DNA of 64,000 nucleotides from UBA9926 sp018645765 (lineage in GTDB: Bacteria > Pseudomonadota > Gammaproteobacteria > Pseudomonadales > Azotimanducaceae). The stretch is from NCBI GenBank assembly GCA_949372755.1, contig CASIBO010000002.1:679217-743216 (forward strand), written 5' to 3'. Every line of letters starts with the position of its first letter. Within the stretch, counting starts at the first letter, position 1. The position numbers and the translations under genes are program-made. Shown in pieces: positions 63,758 to 64,000 of this stretch. Below the pieces are notes generated by a model. That model made no database searches. It was given only the letters and a program-made list of their open reading frames with translations, and was not told the DNA's origin.

Positions 63758-64000
63758 ATGCAGAAGTTATTCTTGGGCGCTTTGTTTTACATTGCCAGCT
63801 TCGGTGCCAATGCGGGGCCATCTCCGGATGCGTTCTCTGCCTTCACGGTTACTTTAGCGCAGAAGAGCGTGGTTGATGATCCTTCTGCGCCCTATGGCTT
63901 TGACATTTCTTTTGTGGTTTCAGGAAGTGGTGGCTTGAAGTTGGAATCGGCCAATCTACAGATAGATAATAGTCCGCAGGGGTGCATCAATGACGATGGC
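63758..64000 (+). CDS. start of a secreted protein, truncated by the window (possibly PilY1)
   Basis: 81 codons are visible from ATG 63758 to the window edge. A signal peptide (KLFLGALFYIASFGANA) is followed by a domain of unknown identity. Its place directly after pilX suggests pilY1, but the visible part does not show PilY1 signatures. Confidence 0.45.
   Translation, partial: MQKLFLGALFYIASFGANAGPSPDAFSAFTVTLAQKSVVDDPSAPYGFDISFVVSGSGGLKLESANLQIDNSPQGCINDDG

Noticed and set aside
1..64000. Insertion sequences, prophage genes or CRISPR arrays
   Set aside because: No transposase, integrase or regularly spaced repeat array was seen; the only repeats are short ones near 44.7-44.95 kb.

Overview
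The window (about 50% G+C by eye) is a chromosomal segment of a gammaproteobacterium, most likely a marine one. The evidence is gene order: miaB-phoH-ybeY-corC-lnt followed by leuS-lptE-holA; ispB divergent from rplU-rpmA-obgE-proB; rpsT divergent from murJ-ribF; and lspA-fkpB-ispH running into a minor-pilin cluster. A DUF1820 protein and a two-component system of the marine 'dedicated sortase system' type point the same way. No insertion sequence, prophage or CRISPR array was seen.

Layout. 1-2138: end of a GldG/DUF4340 exporter-accessory pair and a crotonase. 2135-5917: lone biotin carrier, zinc alcohol dehydrogenase, folK, acyl-CoA synthetase, DUF1820. 6035-15362: tRNA modification, ribosome maturation, lipoprotein acylation, leuS, lptE, holA. 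15400-19555: histidine phosphatase, a CobS/CobT-like AAA+/VWA pair and a Nudix hydrolase. 19569-25501: oligopeptide ABC transporter oppABCDF. 25576-28064: a second AAA+/VWA pair (MoxR/CoxE type). 28418-32555: secreted amidohydrolases and an M20 amidohydrolase. 32567-37338: a GrdB-like protein with an in-frame UGA, tesB, ahcY, an ArsR-methyltransferase regulator with palindromic operators, and an unknown protein. 37350-40205: sensor kinase and response regulator. 41034-44453: ribokinase, PqqB-like hydrolase, GltS-like symporter. 44454-49728: two gene-poor stretches around an EF-G2 gene, a small DUF1289 gene and an AraC-type regulator. 49825-56116: CoA-acylating aldehyde dehydrogenase, tRNA-Pro, ispB, ribosomal proteins, obgE, proB, rpsT. 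56268-64000: murJ, ribF, lspA, fkpB, ispH and type IV pilus minor pilins.

How the genes work together. Many genes overlap by 1 or 4 bases (ATGA, TAATG, TGATG), so the housekeeping blocks are translationally coupled operons. The accessory middle holds peptide uptake and secreted or periplasmic hydrolases, consistent with scavenging organic nitrogen and carbon. S-adenosylhomocysteine hydrolase sits behind its probable own regulator.

The most notable observation is at 32567-33418. Two open reading frames in the same frame, split only by a TGA, read together as one full-length glycine/sarcosine/betaine reductase selenoprotein B-like protein. The TGA falls at the first position of a U-P-V-C motif, which suggests a selenoprotein rather than a pseudogene. 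Other points of interest are a fibronectin-III-like insert in the OppC permease, paired palindromes controlling the ahcY operon, a sortase-type two-component system with no sortase in view, a 15% G+C island with repeats upstream of EF-G2, and the absence of ileS from its usual place between ribF and lspA.
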